Assembly (NCBI GenBank): GCA_027574665.1
Contig: CM050658.1
Coordinates: forward strand, 21,836,317-21,900,316
DNA from: Rhynochetos jubatus
Lineage: Eukaryota > Chordata > Aves > Eurypygiformes > Rhynochetidae
Direction of reading: 5' to 3'
DNA: 64,000 nt
This document shows positions 1-14,117 of this stretch, one piece after another. Numbering within the stretch: position 1 is the first letter of the stretch; each line of letters starts with the position of its first letter. The translations under genes were made by a program, and so were the position numbers. A model generated the notes under the pieces. It was not told the origin of the DNA. It ran no database searches and was given only the letters and a program-made list of their open reading frames with translations.

Positions 1-1253
1 ACACTGGATCCAAAAGATGACATTGTCCTGGGACATCCTGTTTTGGATAAAGGGACAGGAAACTCCAAAAATTACTTAATTTCAGGATCGGGGCCCTAGA
101 CAGTCTCCAAAACTTGCCAAAAGGTGTTGTGCAAAAGTTGCAGACACTACCCGTGGCTATCTATAGGGAGAGCGGACGTGTTTACGCACAGACCCACTGT
201 GCTGCAAAACCAGCTTCAGCTGCCTCCCAGCAGTGGCTTTTAACGAACACTGCTTCTCTCAGCACCAAGACTTAACGACAATTATGGTCCTAGGGACTGA
301 AGAGCTATTGCCACAGCTGCAAATTAGAGCTTGCAGTGGATTATTCAACAAGATTTGAACTGTGGCTTGACCACAGTATAGAGCGGCAGAAGGAAAAACA
401 TAAAATAAAAGAAGGTGAGAGGCACCTAAAGGGACTCACTAAGTGCTCATTTTAAAAATACTGAAAGTGAAAGAAAACAATTACAGAAAAATACAGTGAA
501 ATAGGAAAAGAGCAGCACTGCTATATGCTGCTACACACTGCAGACCATTTGGAATTTGTTCAACACTTTCCATCATAAGAAAAATAAAAAGCCAGGGCAG
601 GGGAAGGAATGCAAGCTTTTAGGGATGAGAGAGAAGGGAGATACAGAATGCCAAGTAGCAGAAGGAATATATATGACAGGAAATATGTGAGGGGGAAACA
701 CTTATCTTCTCCATTATATCCTTCAGGTGCCTGTGTTCAAGAAGCCCACAAGACAACCAAACATCATTCCTTTTGTTTATAAATGGGAAAACAGACAAGC
801 ACTACATCAGAGAGAAAAATAGAAACCAGCTCTCCTACAGTCCAGTCGTTTTCATTGGTACTTACAAGAGAAAACTCATGTAAATATTACAAACATCCGT
901 TCATCGGTAGAATTATCCCCACAGCCTGTGCATATATACATTCTTATACATTCCCTGCCTTTCACAGGTGTCTGGTAACTATTATTTAAGGCCTAACATG
1001 TCCAAACATTAAAAATATATACATATGTTGGAATTAGCTCCTCTTTACGTGTTTATGAGTTCCTGCAAGGATTTGGAGATTTTACAGGACCCACATATGA
1101 CCTCAATTTAACTCTTCAGTACTGAAACAACTTTACAGTCTTTTATGTATTGTCTTGTGAGTTCTCTTCCCACAATTTATCATAATTACGATAGACGGAA
1201 GTACCTCACACAATATTACACACTGATCCATTTACACTCCTGCTAAAACACTA
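1..1253. other. unique AT-rich DNA, no gene seen
   Basis: No repeat family, RNA gene or convincing exon is recognisable here. The only frame above 60 codons (783-989, plus) has no domain-like pattern and no splice context that I can support. A short AT-rich stretch near 1010-1025 is low complexity. This is either intergenic or deep intronic DNA. Confidence 0.6.
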
Positions 1254-1686
1254 TTCATAGAATGAATCACCGAACGGTTTGGGTTGGAAGGGACCTCAAA
1301 GATCATCCAGTTCCAACCCCCCTGCCATGGCCAGGGACACCCTCCACTAGCCCAGGTTGCTCCAGGCCTCATCCAGCCTGGCCTTGGACACTTCCAGGGA
1401 TGGGGCATCCACAGCTTCTCTGGGCAACCTGTCCCAGTGCCTCCCCACCCTCTCCGGGAAAAGTTTCTATCCAATATCTAATCTAGATCTCCCCACTTTC
1501 AATTTAAACATGTTACCCTTTGTCCTGTCACTACAGGCCCTTGTAAAAAGTCCCCCCCAGCTTCCTTGTAGGCCCCTTCAGGTACTGGAAGGCTGCAATA
1601 AGGTCTCTGCGGAGTCTTCTCTTCTCCAGGCTGAATGAGCCCAATTCTCTCAGCTTGTCCCCACAGCAGAGGCGCTCCAGTCCTCA
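1254..1686 (-). mobile_element. CR1 LINE, 5'-truncated copy with intact 3' end
   Basis: Read on the minus strand, this is the 3' part of a CR1 retroposon. The window's plus strand begins with the reverse complement of the tail (TCATAGAATGAATC), then GGTTTGGGTTGGAAGGGACC, the segment around CATGGCCAGGGACACCCTCC, and the block encoding the end of the element up to the GTCCCCACAGCAGAGG region. CR1 elements insert by target-primed reverse transcription and are usually 5'-truncated, as here: only about 430 bp remain. Several ORFs on both strands across it are accidental. The subfamily resembles the copies at 36 kb, 42 kb and 48 kb, which share the GGATGCCCCATCCCTGG block. There is no coding potential. 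Confidence 0.95.
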
Positions 1687-4600
1687 TGTGTGTGTGCTTC
1701 AGTGATTGCAGTACACATGAACTCCATATCCCATGCCTCAGAGGACTAACTATCCTCTGAAGTACTAAAACCAACCATAGCTACTCTCATGTCACCTTTA
1801 TAATTGCTTTTCTCTAGACTAGCTCCTCAGGTAAGTTCCATCATGTATATGCTACTTTTCTCTATTAGATATAGACATACGTATGTTATTTTTCAGATGT
1901 TACTAGATCTTTACTAGAATTACTTTGTTGCTGTCATGGAAAGTTAAATATCTCAGTTTAGAAAGCTGGCCCCTTTAAAAATTCATTTGTCTGCTCAAAA
2001 TTAAACACTTGAGAAGACTAAGTACTAATGTGTAACTCTGACTCCTATTTGTAATTATTTCATAGGCTAGTATCACTACAGAAGACCCAAAGATTATGCT
2101 GCATTTTAATACCCATAACAGCGGACACGACAATTGTGATGATAGATGTGTAAAATGCAACACAAACATTATGCAACAGAACTAATCTTGTTAGTGAGAG
2201 GCATGAAATCACATAAATAACTTCATCCCATGGGTGAGCTTACCTGAGTAGGACTGGCTTATGAGTGTCTTCCAGTAGATGCAAGCACTAAATAACCGTA
2301 ATTCTCTCACTTTAATTTGGTTATGTAAATCAGTCAGATATGCCATTCTTCTCTGCCCAGTTTTCAGAGCGATTCTATCACAGGAAGTGATGCACCAGGA
2401 AATACCAACAAGTTAAAAACAGAAAATCCCAAAGCATCACTATTTTCTTTTTATTTACTCCAGTTACACCTCCTTGTTGAACTTCTTTAATGTTTATTAA
2501 AGGATTAGCAGAGTTATTCTCTCAGCCCAAACTGTATATTATTGTGTAACAGAGTGTTTTGTTATCACAGAGAATAGTGTGGTGGAATAGATAAACATAA
2601 AAGGAGCTACAGGCCGGTAAAGAGCCTTTGAAATTCAGCAGGTTCTCATTTTTTCCAAGCCAGAAATATTTCATAAAAGAATTAAAATAAAATATAAGGA
2701 AGAGGAAATACATTTACAAGAAGGCCTGTTAGCCAATGCTCTCCACATTGTGTAGTCATCTGAAGCAAATAATAATTCTGTCATTGCCTGTTTCAAACCG
2801 ATGAAGATCACATGGAATACACACTGGGACAGCCACAGCAAGAGTTGGAGCAATCTTTGACCAGAGGAACTGGTAATGGAGTGCTCCATCATATTTTTAA
2901 ACACAGCTCTCCACCACAGCTGTCATATGCCACTGAACCTCAAAGATACATATGAAACTAGTTAGAGGATTCCCTCGAATTCTCCAGTAGAAATAGAAGC
3001 TGTGTTAGATTTTTATTTTTTTTAAACATTGCTAGAAGTCTTGAGCTTGTCTCAGCTTTCAACAGGGCTCCATATGGCTCGACATCCCTACAACTGCCAA
3101 GAAAATGCATTCGTCAAGACCACTATAACTTTTCAGCCAAAATACTGCATCAAAATGCCTAGAACTTTGGAAAACGAATAGTGCCTATGAAGTTTTATGT
3201 TCAATATGCCACACAAAAAAAAACCCAAAACCCTACAGAAGATTTAGCAGTTGCTTACACATGAAAGAAGAGATGCTAAAATACATTAAATATCTTTAAT
3301 TCACTTAGCCAAGACCAAGGAGGCAAACCAGGGCTAAGCCTCCTGAGATAATGAAGCTTATGTTTGAACAGTTAGTAATCCAGGAGCTGAAATTAATGAT
3401 TTTTTCCCCCATGAACATCCCTTTTCAAAAGTCTACAACACCTTTTTTCTTTTTTTCTTTTTTTTTTGTTTTAATTTAAATAAAAAGCCCATGAGCAACA
3501 TAGCCACTATTATAGTTTTCATGTGCCTTGGAAAAAACCCAACTCTTTCTGAAGACTTCAAACTCTACAAGGTAGAAAACTTTAAAAAATTAGCAAACAG
3601 AAAAATTCAACCTGGAAGAAGGTGAATCCTAAATCCAGAAATTCTAGGAGTGCAAGACTAAGACATACAGCAGCAGTCTTATTCATCATATATTGCTGTT
3701 AGTGGAAGCAGGTAAGTAGACAGAAAACTATACACCTTCCTCGTCGTGTCGTGGAATATTCTGGCCCATCTGGACGTGTTCAGGGCCTGATCTCCATGCC
3801 AAGCAATATTCTGTTTGCCTTACCCTGACATAAAGGCAAAGTCTTCCCTCAGGCATTTGGAAGAAATAAAGTACACGGAGTAGAAGGAGCAATTAGATAC
3901 ATCTGTTGAGTGTTTTCCTCTCTCTTTGTGCTAAATGGGAAAACGCTGCTTGCATTTGTAAAGCTGTAACACTTGTACCATTTCAAATGTCTTTTCTTTT
4001 GCCAAGTGAACTCTCAAAAATTAGATATTATTGTAGAAAGCACTGCCTAATGAGCCAGTGTCATTTAGAATATTCAGATTTATATTACTACCATCCAGTT
4101 TTCAAGCCCTAAAAATGCCATTAATAGGCTTCAGAAATACATGGGATGGTCACAAGGACAATAGACCTGGGTTACAGCTGTTCCTGCAGCTGCCATAAGC
4201 TTCACATGCTCCAGAGATGACAGTGATTGATAGTCAAATTACATTGCCAGTACTTTTCTGTGTCAGGCTCATTATTAGACACAATGCCTTGGTTGCTCTT
4301 GGGAATTTGCTTCATTTAGCTGTTCCCAAGATGAGCTTTCCCATCTCCCATAAAATAAGTTCACGTAGTAGAATAAATTCACAAATATGTATCAGAAATA
4401 AAGGCATGATGTGGTATGAACAATACAACCAACAACATTTGATAATGAACAAACAAAACGTGATGAGTTACGACCACTTTTATAGTTAAAGAATCTATTT
4501 TTAGGGTGGCAAAGCTTCTCACGAGATACCACTGATATGGTTTCACCTGTTAAAGATGACTCTTACTATGTTCATAGTACACTCAATAATGGACTTCTTT

Positions 4601-7600
4601 GTAACAGATTCTTACATTCACACCAATATTCCAAATATCCTTAGTCAATGTTTCTTATTTTACATAAAATGAAACAAAATTCTGTTCCCACACCACCAAT
4701 CACGGTAAGGAGCAGACTTCAGGCAAGCTGATGATCAACACGCAGCAGTGCAACTAAGCAGCTGGTCGGAGAAATGTAAAATTTTCACAGAATCCTGCCT
4801 TCAGATCTTTCCATGCGTACAGTCATAGAGTCTGCATTTGGTATTTACAGATCACTGGTTTCAGATTATCTGTAACATTAGTAAATCCTCACTATGCAAC
4901 TGTGAAATAAACACTATGGGAACAAGCAGTGACACCTACAGAGACTTCCAAATGAAATACGTCCATTCTAAGGATTCAGGCACCTGGTTAGTGCTTTCTC
5001 CATGCTATTTTTGTTGACTGAAATTAAGCAAATTGAGCCTTTGCTTAGGAAGGCGTTAAAAAAAAAAAAAATCAGAATTTTTTTTCCCTCTTTGGGAACA
5101 GAGTTCATGGCTATTTAAAAAATTAAAAATAAAAAAAAGGAGCAGCAATTTTCCCCTAATCACCAAGCCTTCATAACTCTTCAGAGGTAGAAAGTTTGAG
5201 AGAACCCATGGCACACTTGCATGGTTTCAGTGGCTTTAATGATAAATGGCTCCAGAAAAGTTGCTCAAGTTTGAAGACGCGACCTACAGTTGTTATATTT
5301 CTCTGGAGCAGAAAACCCAGCGCTACTGTGCGCATGATGAACTGCTCAAAGCTTTCCTTCCTGGCTGATCATGAAATATGGTACCTTCACTACCCATACC
5401 AAGAACATTTCCCCAGGTTAGGAGCCTGTACTATTTATTGCCCAAACTAGGAAGGCAGATGTTCCTGACTCCTCTGAAAAAAAAGTAGCAGGCGGAAGAA
5501 CTTATGAAAAGACACAACACTAGCACAAGCACTACTTCAGTATGGAAAAGTCTATCTGATCCTGCTTCTTCCAATTCTCCATCTCATCTAGCACAACAAA
5601 CATGCTTCCCAGTACTCTGCTTCCTCTACCTCACGCTCCCCATATCTGCAGTCAAAATGCAGCTATAGCTTACACAGCCAAGGAGGAAAGGGAAAAAATA
5701 AAGGTCTGTGATACCTCTACAACTGAGGAGGGGACCCATACAGGCTGAAGTAACCTGACCTTAGAAACACTTGACAGCGCTGCCAGCAGCACCTAAACAG
5801 GATAATATTCTGTAAACACTGTAGCACTGTGATCTGGACAGGCACAAAAAGAAACAGATTAAAATAAATCCAAAGGAATAACATTGCTCTGATCCCCATT
5901 AGCGAAACTATAATTAGAACTTCAGAAGTAGTCTTCTTTTCCTTGCTTCATAATTGCAGTAATCTTTGAACATCCTGTTGAAATGCCTTCAGAAGTTTCT
6001 CTTTGCAGTGTGAATGCAAGCAAACTTTAAATGGAAACATAAAGGGACCTAATTTCCCACCAACTAAACAAAGAGACTCCCATAAACCTATGACACTTGA
6101 GCTGCAAAGGATACAGATGTAGATGTATGTGGATTAATATGAGAAAGTTTCTAGATACAGTAGCTGTCAATCACTTAAAACACCTCTTAAAAACAGACAG
6201 ACCACTAATTCAGTGTTAGTAACCTTCATGCTACACGGTTTCTCCTTCTATTCTTTTCCTGTTCCAAACATCTCTGATGTCAAACACAAATGTCACCTTG
6301 GTGTCATAGCAGGTAGCAAATAAAAACTAACACTTGCCCTTGCTTTTCTTTCAGTCCCCTGCTCGATGTCTTAGTAACTATGCAACAGGTGGGAGAGGCC
6401 AATGAAAGCAGACCCAGGCACATGTACATTGGATCATGCTCAGCACAGATGGAGTTTTACAGTAATTTATCTGTCCAAACCTCCCTGTCTCTCCCTAAGA
6501 CTCATAATTCAGCCATATTTGAGCAAATTCTGGCATGGGTGTGAACAGGGCCTGGAATTAAGGCAGCGTTTTAAAGGCACTACAAGTTCACCAGACATTA
6601 AGGTCTTATAACTTCCCTGTGAAAACAGTGGTACCATTATGTTATGTAGACTAAATAGTATATTTCCCTCAATGGAAGTCAGGCTTGTAAATGGTGTATT
6701 ACCCTATCTTACTTGAGTTCATATTCTACAGGAATTTGCAGCCTCAAACTTCCTTTTTTCCACCAAATTCTAGGCAACCAACTTGCCATGGAAAACACTG
6801 AACCATTTGAAGTATACAGAGCATTTTCTACTACGCATTACTCTTAGCAGCCAGGTAACATACTGATCTGTTTTATTTAGCAGTTGTTTCTTTCCTCTGT
6901 ATTTCCATCACCAACTTGAATCAATTTTATACGGCGCTGCCTCCATCGCTGTTTCTGTACTGGTACTGTCGCTCCTACAGAAGTTCACTGCAGACGTCAG
7001 CTTAGGGATCACAACCACCCTTGGCAGCCTGCTCTCTGTCCATGTTTAGATTTAATGACAAAAACTTTTTTCCTCTACTACAGCGGTCTTCAACACTGCT
7101 ATGCTCGGGAGGTGGGGGGTGGAAATCTGCTGTTTGTTTGAACAGAAGAGAAAAAAACCCTCCATTTTAAAGAGAAATAATGTTTAAATCTGAACCAAAC
7201 ACTCCACATACTGAGTATGTTTCTACCAAAGTGGCTGGCATCTCTGCCAGACTACATCGGGTTACATATCCCTAAACATTTATATTACCATCAGGACGGA
7301 GAGAAACAGAACGTCAGAAAAGCAATTTGCAGAAAGAAAAGTAAAACAATTGACAGAAGAGAAAATCTAACTCACTGATGGTGGTGGCAGCTCTGGATAC
7401 CCCTTCTCAAACAAAACACAGCAGCAAGGAATGCTAAGAAGTGCTCAAGAGAGGGGATGCTTGGGAAGGAAAAGATTGCACAGGATGGCTCCAGAGCCCT
7501 GTTCCTCTATCAAGTCTTGCTGTGAGCCAGTAGCTGTTCTGGGTTCTACTACACTGTAAACAGCACTAGAAGGTAAGAACACCCAAGTGAGCTTTGAATG

Positions 7601-10600
7601 AGGACAGCGATGTGTCACTGCTCTACCGTCTCACGGAACACTGAACACTGTTGGAACGCAACCTCACAAATCAGTCTGTAAGCTGTTACAAACGCCTTAC
7701 AGATCTGGCCCTTCTCAAAAGTATGAGCTAAGTGAGAATTTATTCAATGAAACATATTTTTGTAGTGCATAAACATTAGGCAGAAGTGTTTGGATGTTGG
7801 CCAATTGAAGTAGAGCAAGCTTGGCTTCTGAGAAACAGGATAGGAAGCACAGCATTATCAAGTATTAGACATGCTCTCCACAGTCAAGCACGAGGTAGTG
7901 GATGTGCACTCTGCCAACTCTCAAGACTCGAAAGCTTGCAATGATAAATACATCTGAAATTAATGTTAAGTTCGCAGGTACAAGCCAGGGATAAAATGCC
8001 ATAAGATTGAAAGCATCACGTAAAGAAGAAAGAGTCCAGTGTTTAAATAAACAGTGTCTTTTAGCCTCTTGGAGAGCTAGACTGGGTTGTTTTTTTTTTT
8101 AAGTATCTGCAACTGGTAATGTTGTGCATAAAAAGGCTTAGACAGTCATTCCAGGCAGTTTTGAAAAACCTGTCAAGTTTTACTGTCTGGAGATTTTTGA
8201 AAACACAATGGCTGTAGAATGATCTTCATAAGTCTTTGGCATCTCTTTTTCTACATGGCAATCAAATATATTACACTTTACAGATTTCTCACGTGTACTT
8301 ACTGCTGCCTAGTCCCCCGGTCTATAAACTCTATGGCCTCTTTCTTTTTTTCTTTGACTCTTAAATTATCGCCGTTCTCACGGAGATAATTTCCATTCTT
8401 GGGCGACTACAGTCACAATCTGAAGTGATCTGTAATGGGATAGAAGGAAAAAGAAAAAAAAATAAAGAAAAAGGCACATTTTTCTCCCATTACCTGCTTG
8501 ATTATTTGACAAAAGTAAATGCAGCCAGCAGAAACAGAGAGGAGGAGCAAAATTCCTCACTTGCAACCATCTTCGCAGTAGGTCAGCGTGGCTTAGAACG
8601 ACAACTCAGAATTTCTGAAGCAGCATTTCCAAGCTCTGTTGCAGCACCTCTCCCAACTCACACTTTTGCCATAACTCTAAGTTTATAACCGTATAGTAGA
8701 GTTTATATATGGTTAAAGGAGAAGAAAAATATCTTTGAAAAAGTAAAGCTTTCAATGCTTTTAGACTGCAGCATAAATCCTAAACCCTTTTGAGTGTTTA
8801 CTTCAAGGGAGAAAGGAATTCTGTCCTTGACTAAGACAAGATTAGCCTTAAATTAATTAGACAATAATGAATTTAATGCAGAAGAAAGCTCTTCGTGCTT
8901 TATCTGGAAGCTAAGCAACACCAGCTCCATGATTTACATTCTGCTGTGCATACAACAGCACACTGAGTGCCAGGACTGGTGCTTCCACAGGCTGTATATA
9001 TACTGCCAGTGTGCAACTCCCTGAGGCAGGATGCCTATCAGGTCTTCCATCTTTGAGAGCCAGACTGCACAGATTGTATTTCACCTCTGGAAATAAACCA
9101 AATATGTCTAGTTACTGGCATTAATTAGTAGGAGTTTGCTTAGAGCACTGGTAAAGAGGGTCTCTCTTTAGCAAAACTGTCTGTTAAAGTAACCGTGAAT
9201 TAACCTCTAAATCCAGTCAGCGAGTTAGTTATATGCCCTCTTCACTCCCATCTTTTCCTTTAGGAACAGTTCTTTTAACCTGTGTTTGGTTCACTCAATA
9301 AGGTAATCTTTTCTGGCAAACAACTCATAAACTTGCATGACCTAAAAGAGTGTTTGGGGATTTAATGCATCTGTGTAATTCAAAGCATAAATATTTCCTG
9401 TAGCAAAATACATATACAGCAAGAACTGAACTGCTTCTTACCGCAAAACTTGGATATGGTAAAGTGGGCACTGAGATTTGTGCTTTCCATAGCGCTAAGC
9501 TCAGAGAACTGTTCACAACCAACACTTAAGTAAAGCAACCGAGGTCAAAGCCTAACACACACTATTTTCACACACACAGGGCATAATGTATAAGTGCATT
9601 CAAGACAACATTACTGCTTTTCCCTGGCTTATTAGTTGAACAAAAAAGCTGGGAAACATGCTCTCATCTAGGTATGATACAATTTCATTTCTGATTCTCG
9701 TAGCTGGCTGAATCACTACCTGGGTTACAGAGTGCAGTGTAAAGCGTTGCTTGCCGTTGAACAGAGCTGTCAGAGGTGCTTCAATTGTCTCTTCTCAATT
9801 TTCATTCTAACACTAAGAAAACACCGACATCATCTTCACAATTACAATTGATGTGCTGGTATATATCATAGTTGACATAATTTATAAACTTTTGCTTCCT
9901 TTTTACAGCTTGGTATATTTTAAAATACACGCTTCACTGAAAATAAAACAAAAAGGCATCTCAGATTTGGAGTCTAACATTCATAATATTAAAAGAAGGT
10001 GCTTCTTAGATGAGCCTGGATACGTGGAAGTTGTTGAATTTTCCTAGGCATGAAATTATTTTCATCCTTTCTACAGCATCTAACACACTGCAGTTGAGAG
10101 CCCAAGAGGTTTCTAAGCACTATTGGAATAATAATAATAATTTAGAAAAAAGAAAATTGGTTTGGTTTAATACAATATAATACTTTCCTCTGCTTCAGAT
10201 TCCAGAAAGCCATTTACCCAAAGGAAGATGCATACCTCCCACGACAATAAAGAGGGTATCAGTTTCCTGTTTTATTATTTCCTCAAATATGGTTAGGATT
10301 TTTGGTCAAACATTGCCATCCAGTGGCAGGAAGAACGGTGGTGTAAATGCCAAGTAACAAACCCTGTCCATTTTTTTCAGTACCATCTGGCCTCAAAATG
10401 ACACAGGCAAGTCAAGTTAATTTTGTTTCCTGCTACCACATACACTTTTCACATGAGACAGCAGAAGGATTATGCAGGCATAAAAGCTCCTAGCCAGAAG
10501 CACCTCATCAGAGCAAATGTTAGAGCTGAAAGGCATTTTTAAAATTTTCCTTGTCATTTAAGCTGAACTAAAACTTTATCGGTACTAGTCTGACACTTAC

Positions 10601-13446
10601 GGTGGCTTACAGTCTGTCCCAGCTTACACTCAGGGCTGGAAATACAAAATGGACATTTAAACACTAGAAGACAACTAAGAAATCCTCTTCAGGTATTCAC
10701 AAGTCTTCCCAGAAGAGAAGATGGCTTGAGAAACACTTGAGTTTTCAGCTGCTCTGAAACACAATTATATCCAATTCTGAAATCTCTACCAAGCACATGA
10801 GACCTTTTCTTCCCCGAGACTTGTCTTTTCCAAGTGTTCACACCCTGAGAAAATAAGAGACTACAGGAAATAGCTTGCTCAGGTCTTGCTAAGGTCTTGA
10901 TGATGCACTGGGATTAGCTCTGGTCAGAGTCCTTACAGGAGGTGCTTTGAGCACCGTCACAGCCACGGGATGGGCTGGACTGACCCACCTTCCCCACCAT
11001 GTAACCTGGAGCGCTACATTTCTTTCTTCTGGGTCAGGTTCTACAGTTCAACTGCTACTCAGCCCACCTTGCAGTTTACCCATTTTCCAACTGTAGTAAC
11101 AACACTGGTTCAGCTCTTTCCCCTCCAGGAAACCTTCCCTTGGAACATCGAACGAGCTGCTGACTAGAGGGACTCAAAACAGCTTCTTCAAAAAGGGGAA
11201 GGGGGAAGGGGCGGGGAAAGATATGCAAGAGTATACGTTCTCCTTAACACAGAGTCACGTCTTGTTGGTACATTCCCAGGAAAAAGATGCAGGATACAAG
11301 ACTGTTAATTAGAAACTGGAAAAAGAAAAAAAAAAAATCCATGAGCTTTAAAGTTCCCAGAAGTTCTGCAAGAGATGCTAACCCTTTACCAGAATACTCT
11401 AATTGTTCTCATTATCATTGTTAAGAAAAGATCACAGGGACACAAGAATTTGCATCTAATACAACAGCTCCCAGTCACAGCACCACGCTCAAACAACCTC
11501 AGGAACAGCCAAGCCAGAAATTATTAGACATCAAAACTCTCATTTGGGTTTGGTCATTTTTACAGATCTTTTGGAGTAGTGAGACCCACTGTTTCAGTCC
11601 AATAATTTAAGCTTCATGGCTACCTCATCTTTGCTAGCATACACCTCTTGCTTAACAGTCTGAATGCAGTTTAGAATCCTTAAAAATATTCATTATTTTC
11701 ATTATATGAAAAAATCACTGATCAGCTGCACATGGAGGGATTATTTCTTCAGTAGGATAAAATTAAATCCTTTCCATATCACAACAAATTTACTGGGGCA
11801 TTTTACTGCTAAAATAAACAGTGGCTGGTTTGCCTTAGAAGGAAGCTATTTTAGAAACAGCATAGAGAAAAGATAGTAAGTGTTCAGTTTAAGAAATAAG
11901 GATTTTTTTCTCTTTGTTTTCATTTTTCATGAAACCTCTATATGCCTTGCACATCCTAGCCCTGCGTGATTTTTGCTTGGTTGATATTTTAATTCACACA
12001 AAAAAGAGTTACCCTAAATTGAGCTGGAATTCCACATGTAGCACATATTCTCCTGCACTATTAGTAGTCCTTAGCCATGGCATGGAACCTTTGTTTGACT
12101 GCAGTTTAGCACAACATATGTAGAACGATGACCTCCAAATAAGGACACTAACACATGTTCAAGGACAAAACAGAGTGAAAAGTGTATTTATGCATTAAAA
12201 TAAAAACTAGTTTCTTAGAAAAACGTTGACAGAGGTACGTGCTGCCCTAATAGAGCTCATACCTACATGGTGCAGAACCTCGAGTGAGATAATTGATTTC
12301 TCACACACAGAAAAAAAGAGAAATATAGCTTTCCTTTGGGGGAGAGCAGAGGGAGAGAAGAAAGGGAAACAGATGAACATGCTTTCTACCGACTGCTTCT
12401 AAAAAGCTCCCTTTCTTTCACAGTAGCCTGTACACAGCCTGCAATTGCTTAACACATCTGCAGCCCAGGATAGTCAACTACTTTCCTCAAAATCTCTAGA
12501 TCTGCATGAGTTTCACAGTCAGGCAGTTCCTCTAACGCTGAACAGTGCCCTGCACAGGATGCAGGGCCAGAGGATTGGTCAAATTTTGGAAAGAGTTGCA
12601 AATAGATTTAGAAGACTGTAGCCTAGGTTTAATCAAGTAGATAAAGGTGACGTAAGAGATGACATAAAAATCACAATGACATTTAATGGGTTTTTTTCAC
12701 AGTTTCAGACCCACTAAATACATCCTGGTATTAACAGCTTAAAAATACATTGTCTAGAATGTTGGGGGGGGGGCGGGGTGGTGGTGGTGGTGGGGTTTTT
12801 TGCTTGTTTGGTTTGGTTTGGGTGGGTTTTTTTGCCAGCAGAGGCTGCTATTTCCTTTTAGTTCAGAAAACGTGCAAGAGTTACATAAACACTAAAACAC
12901 AGACAAGCAAGTATTGTGGAAATTAATGAATTTAGTAACATTTAGATGTTAAGCAAACAAACAAGCAGTTTACGTTCAATCCTACACTTGTCATTCATCC
13001 TCACATGTTTTTCAGCAAAAGTTCATCTTCATTTCATTCAGGTCTAAGAATTTGAAAGTTACAATAAGCCTACAGTTGAACTTCATGCAAAAAAACACAA
13101 TTTATTTCTGTAATATTTACAGGCTTCTCTACAATATTTGTCACTGAGATACGTATGCACCTCAGGAGAGTAAGAGATTTATTTTCTCAGCTCCGCAGCA
13201 TGGCAAGAATGCTTATGCATCTTTGCAGATTGGGAAGATCACAGAAAAACCTAATTTGGCTAAGAAGGATATCCACATCTCCAGAGTCTCCTCAGTCTGA
13301 ACCAACAACCAGGTTACTACTTGTCCTCCATTCTAGGTTTAAGGACCTAAAGTATTTGTTGGTCCTGTTTAAAGAACGGGTTTATTTTACTTTCTGTTGG
13401 AGCAGTTTTCATACTTTTAAAAGAAGTTGTGATTGAACAGCCTGAC
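1687..13446. other. unique AT-rich DNA, about 11.8 kb, no gene seen
   Basis: This is a long stretch without a recognisable interspersed repeat. It holds low-complexity tracts: a T-rich tract at 3441-3474, an A run at 5058-5071 with a T-rich stretch after it, a T run near 8090-8100, and the G/T tract listed separately. Open frames are all under 100 codons and show no known domain. No tRNA-like B box, snRNA or rRNA segment was seen. Short exons of a large gene cannot be excluded by eye, and conserved non-coding elements would need an alignment. Confidence 0.55.
12761..12834. repeat. G-rich / (TGG)n and (GGTTT)n low-complexity tract
   Basis: A run of ten guanines is followed by GCGGGG, several GGT units and a GTTTG-type stretch. 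It contains four or more G-runs of at least three in close succession, so it could fold as a G-quadruplex on the plus strand. It is a simple-sequence tract, likely polymorphic and hard to sequence accurately. Confidence 0.85.
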
Positions 13447-13513
13447 TAGGCCTGGGGTTTGGACTAGATGACCTGTAAAGGTCCCTTCCAACCCAAACTG
13501 TTCTATGATTCTT
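13447..13513 (+). mobile_element. CR1 LINE 3'-tail fragment
   Basis: Only the terminal part of a CR1 is present. GGACTAGATGACCTGTAAAG leads into GTCCCTTCCAACCCAAACTG and ends TTCTATGATTCT. The copy is severely 5'-truncated. A solo LTR begins 22 bp downstream. Confidence 0.9.
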
Positions 13514-13535
13514 TGCTAATCCAGCTTTAAGAACC

Positions 13536-14117
13536 TGTCATGGTTTAACCCCAGATGGCAGCTAAGCACCACACAGCTGCTCATTCACTCCTCCCATGGC
13601 AGGATAGAGGAGGAGTATTGGAAGGGTAAAAGTGAGAAAACTCATGGGTTGAGGTAAAGACAGTTTAATGGGTAAAGTGAAAGCAAAGCAAAACAAGGAA
13701 TTCATTCCCCACTTCCCATGGACAGGCAGGTGTTCAGCCATCCCCAGGAAAGCAGGGCTCCATCACACATAACGGTGACTTGGGAAGACAAACACCATCA
13801 CTCCAAACGTCCCCACCATCTTCCTTCTTCCCCAGCTTTACATGCTGAACATGACCCCATATGTTGTGGAATATCCCTGCGGTCAGCTGGGATCTGCTGT
13901 CCCAGCTGTGTCCCCTCCCAGCTCCTTGTGCCCCCTCCAGCCCACTCACAGGTGGGGTGGGGTGAGAGGCAGAAAAGGCCTTGGCTGTGTGTCAGCACTG
14001 CTCAGCAGTAACGAAAACATCCCTGGGTTATCAACACTGTTTCCAGCACAAACCCAAAACAGCCCCACACCGGCCACTGTGAAGAAATTTAACTCCATCC
14101 CAGCCAAAACCAGCACA
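13536..14117 (+). mobile_element. solo LTR, ERVL-like avian endogenous retrovirus
   Basis: The 582-bp sequence opens TGTCATGGTTTAACCCCAG and ends CAAAACCAGCACA, giving the TG...CA termini of an LTR. Internal landmarks of the avian ERVL-type LTR are present: AAACAAGGAATTCATTCCCC, CAGGCAGGTGTTCAGCCATC, ACTTGGGAAGACAAACACC, TGTCCCCTCCCAGCTCC and TTATCAACACTGTTTCCAGC. The bases before it (GAACC) and after it (GAACT) look like a 5-bp target-site duplication with one mismatch. No gag, pol or env sequence adjoins either side, so this is a solo LTR left by recombination between the two ends of a provirus. Family assignment is from memory. Confidence 0.9.
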